Source: Nanobdellota archaeon
GTDB lineage: Archaea; Nanobdellota; Nanobdellia; SCGC-AAA011-G17; VGLX01
NCBI GenBank assembly: GCA_030691925.1
Contig: JAUYDG010000003.1
Coordinates: forward strand, 1-5,040
DNA length: 5,040 nt
Direction of reading: 5' to 3'
Within the stretch, counting starts at the first letter, position 1. Every line of letters begins with the position of its first letter. The position numbers were made by a program, and so were the translations under genes. Below are positions 4,789 through 5,040 of this stretch, one piece after another. Below the pieces are notes generated by a model, which did no database searches, had not been told where the DNA came from, and was given only the letters and a program-made list of their open reading frames with translations.

Positions 4789-5040
4789 CTAGGTATTTTC
4801 CTGCTGCCTGTTTAGCATCAAAACTTTTTCATGAACTGTCTTTGCTCGCTCCTGAACAGAGCCAGCAGGCACAACAAAAATGTCATAGCCTTTGTTTGAA
4901 TACATCCCGAAGAGCGTTTTGTTAATCTCTTTCGCTTCCTCAAGCCTTTCCTCAAGTGATTTGCCCCATTTTGGCACCTGCAGTGAAGGCATAACATCAA
5001 ACAGGAAAACATAAGCGTAATCTGCAAACTTACCGTGTTT
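4789..5040 (-). CDS. C-terminal part of a possible AAA_28-type P-loop ATPase (partial, runs off the window)
   Basis: The minus-strand reading frame is open from the right edge of the window to a TAG at 4789-4791, giving 83 residues of a gene whose start lies beyond the window. The internal ATG at 4992 (MPSLQVPKW) is not the real start, because the coding-like sequence HGKFADYAYVFLFDV continues upstream in frame. The pattern YVFLFDVMPSLQVPKWGKS, then a charged helix with EERLEEAKEINKTLFGMYSNKGYDIFVVPAGSVQERAKTVHEKVL, resembles the C-terminal end of AAA_28 (NadR/TTD14-like) ATPases. There, a strand reading 'VFLLDPLP' is followed by 'LH..L...Y..LGY.V..VP..P...R...I'. The Walker A motif would be upstream and is not visible, so the family call is tentative. 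The gene ends 94 nt before the oxidoreductase start, on the same strand. Confidence 0.55.
   Translation of the reverse strand, partial: KHGKFADYAYVFLFDVMPSLQVPKWGKSLEERLEEAKEINKTLFGMYSNKGYDIFVVPAGSVQERAKTVHEKVLMLNRQQENT

Noticed and set aside
4818..5027. 69-codon open frame on the minus strand near the right edge
   Set aside because: It overlaps the partial ATPase-like frame in another phase and shows no protein-like pattern. The ATPase frame is open to the window edge with a plausible family pattern.

Overview
The window looks archaeal. TATA-like boxes (TTAAATAG, TTTATTAA, ATTATAAAT) sit about 25 to 40 nt upstream of three start codons. Leaders are very short or absent, ATA and AGA codons are common, and there is a tungsten/molybdenum aldehyde:ferredoxin oxidoreductase family enzyme. 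The gene style (a PHP protein with a membrane tail, a basic QRPEVK-repeat protein, a stand-alone YhcG-type nuclease) would suit an uncultivated DPANN-type archaeon. That placement is an inference; no rRNA or other lineage marker is present.

Layout, left to right: (1) 23-439 (+) is a small, Lys/Arg/Tyr-rich tandem-repeat protein of unknown function. (2) 440-664 is a non-coding gap: a T-rich tract with possible poly-T terminators, a REP-like imperfect palindrome at 576-596, and the promoter of the next gene. (3) 665-1603 (+) is a PHP-family metal-dependent phosphoesterase with a C-terminal hydrophobic anchor. (4) 1604-1769 is a gap with a nested inverted repeat and a TATA-like box. (5) 1770-2840 (+) is a YhcG/DUF1016 family PD-(D/E)XK nuclease; its coding sequence carries two tandem palindromes spaced exactly 30 nt apart. 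(6) 2934-4694 (-) is a complete aldehyde ferredoxin oxidoreductase family protein, convergent with the nuclease gene. (7) 4789 to the right edge (-) is the C-terminal end of a gene that starts outside the window, possibly a P-loop ATPase of the AAA_28 type.

The genes do not form an evident operon or pathway. The PHP and oxidoreductase genes look like resident genes with their own promoters. The repeat-protein gene is visibly more AT-rich, and the nuclease belongs to a patchily distributed accessory or defence-linked family, so both may have been acquired.

The observation most worth following is the pair of palindromes inside the nuclease gene at 2065-2081 and 2095-2111. The two copies differ at four bases, and those four changes form two compensatory pairs that keep both palindromes perfect. 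This suggests a palindromic element spreading within coding sequence, or selection on DNA/RNA structure. I found no convincing evidence for a complete new multi-gene system here.
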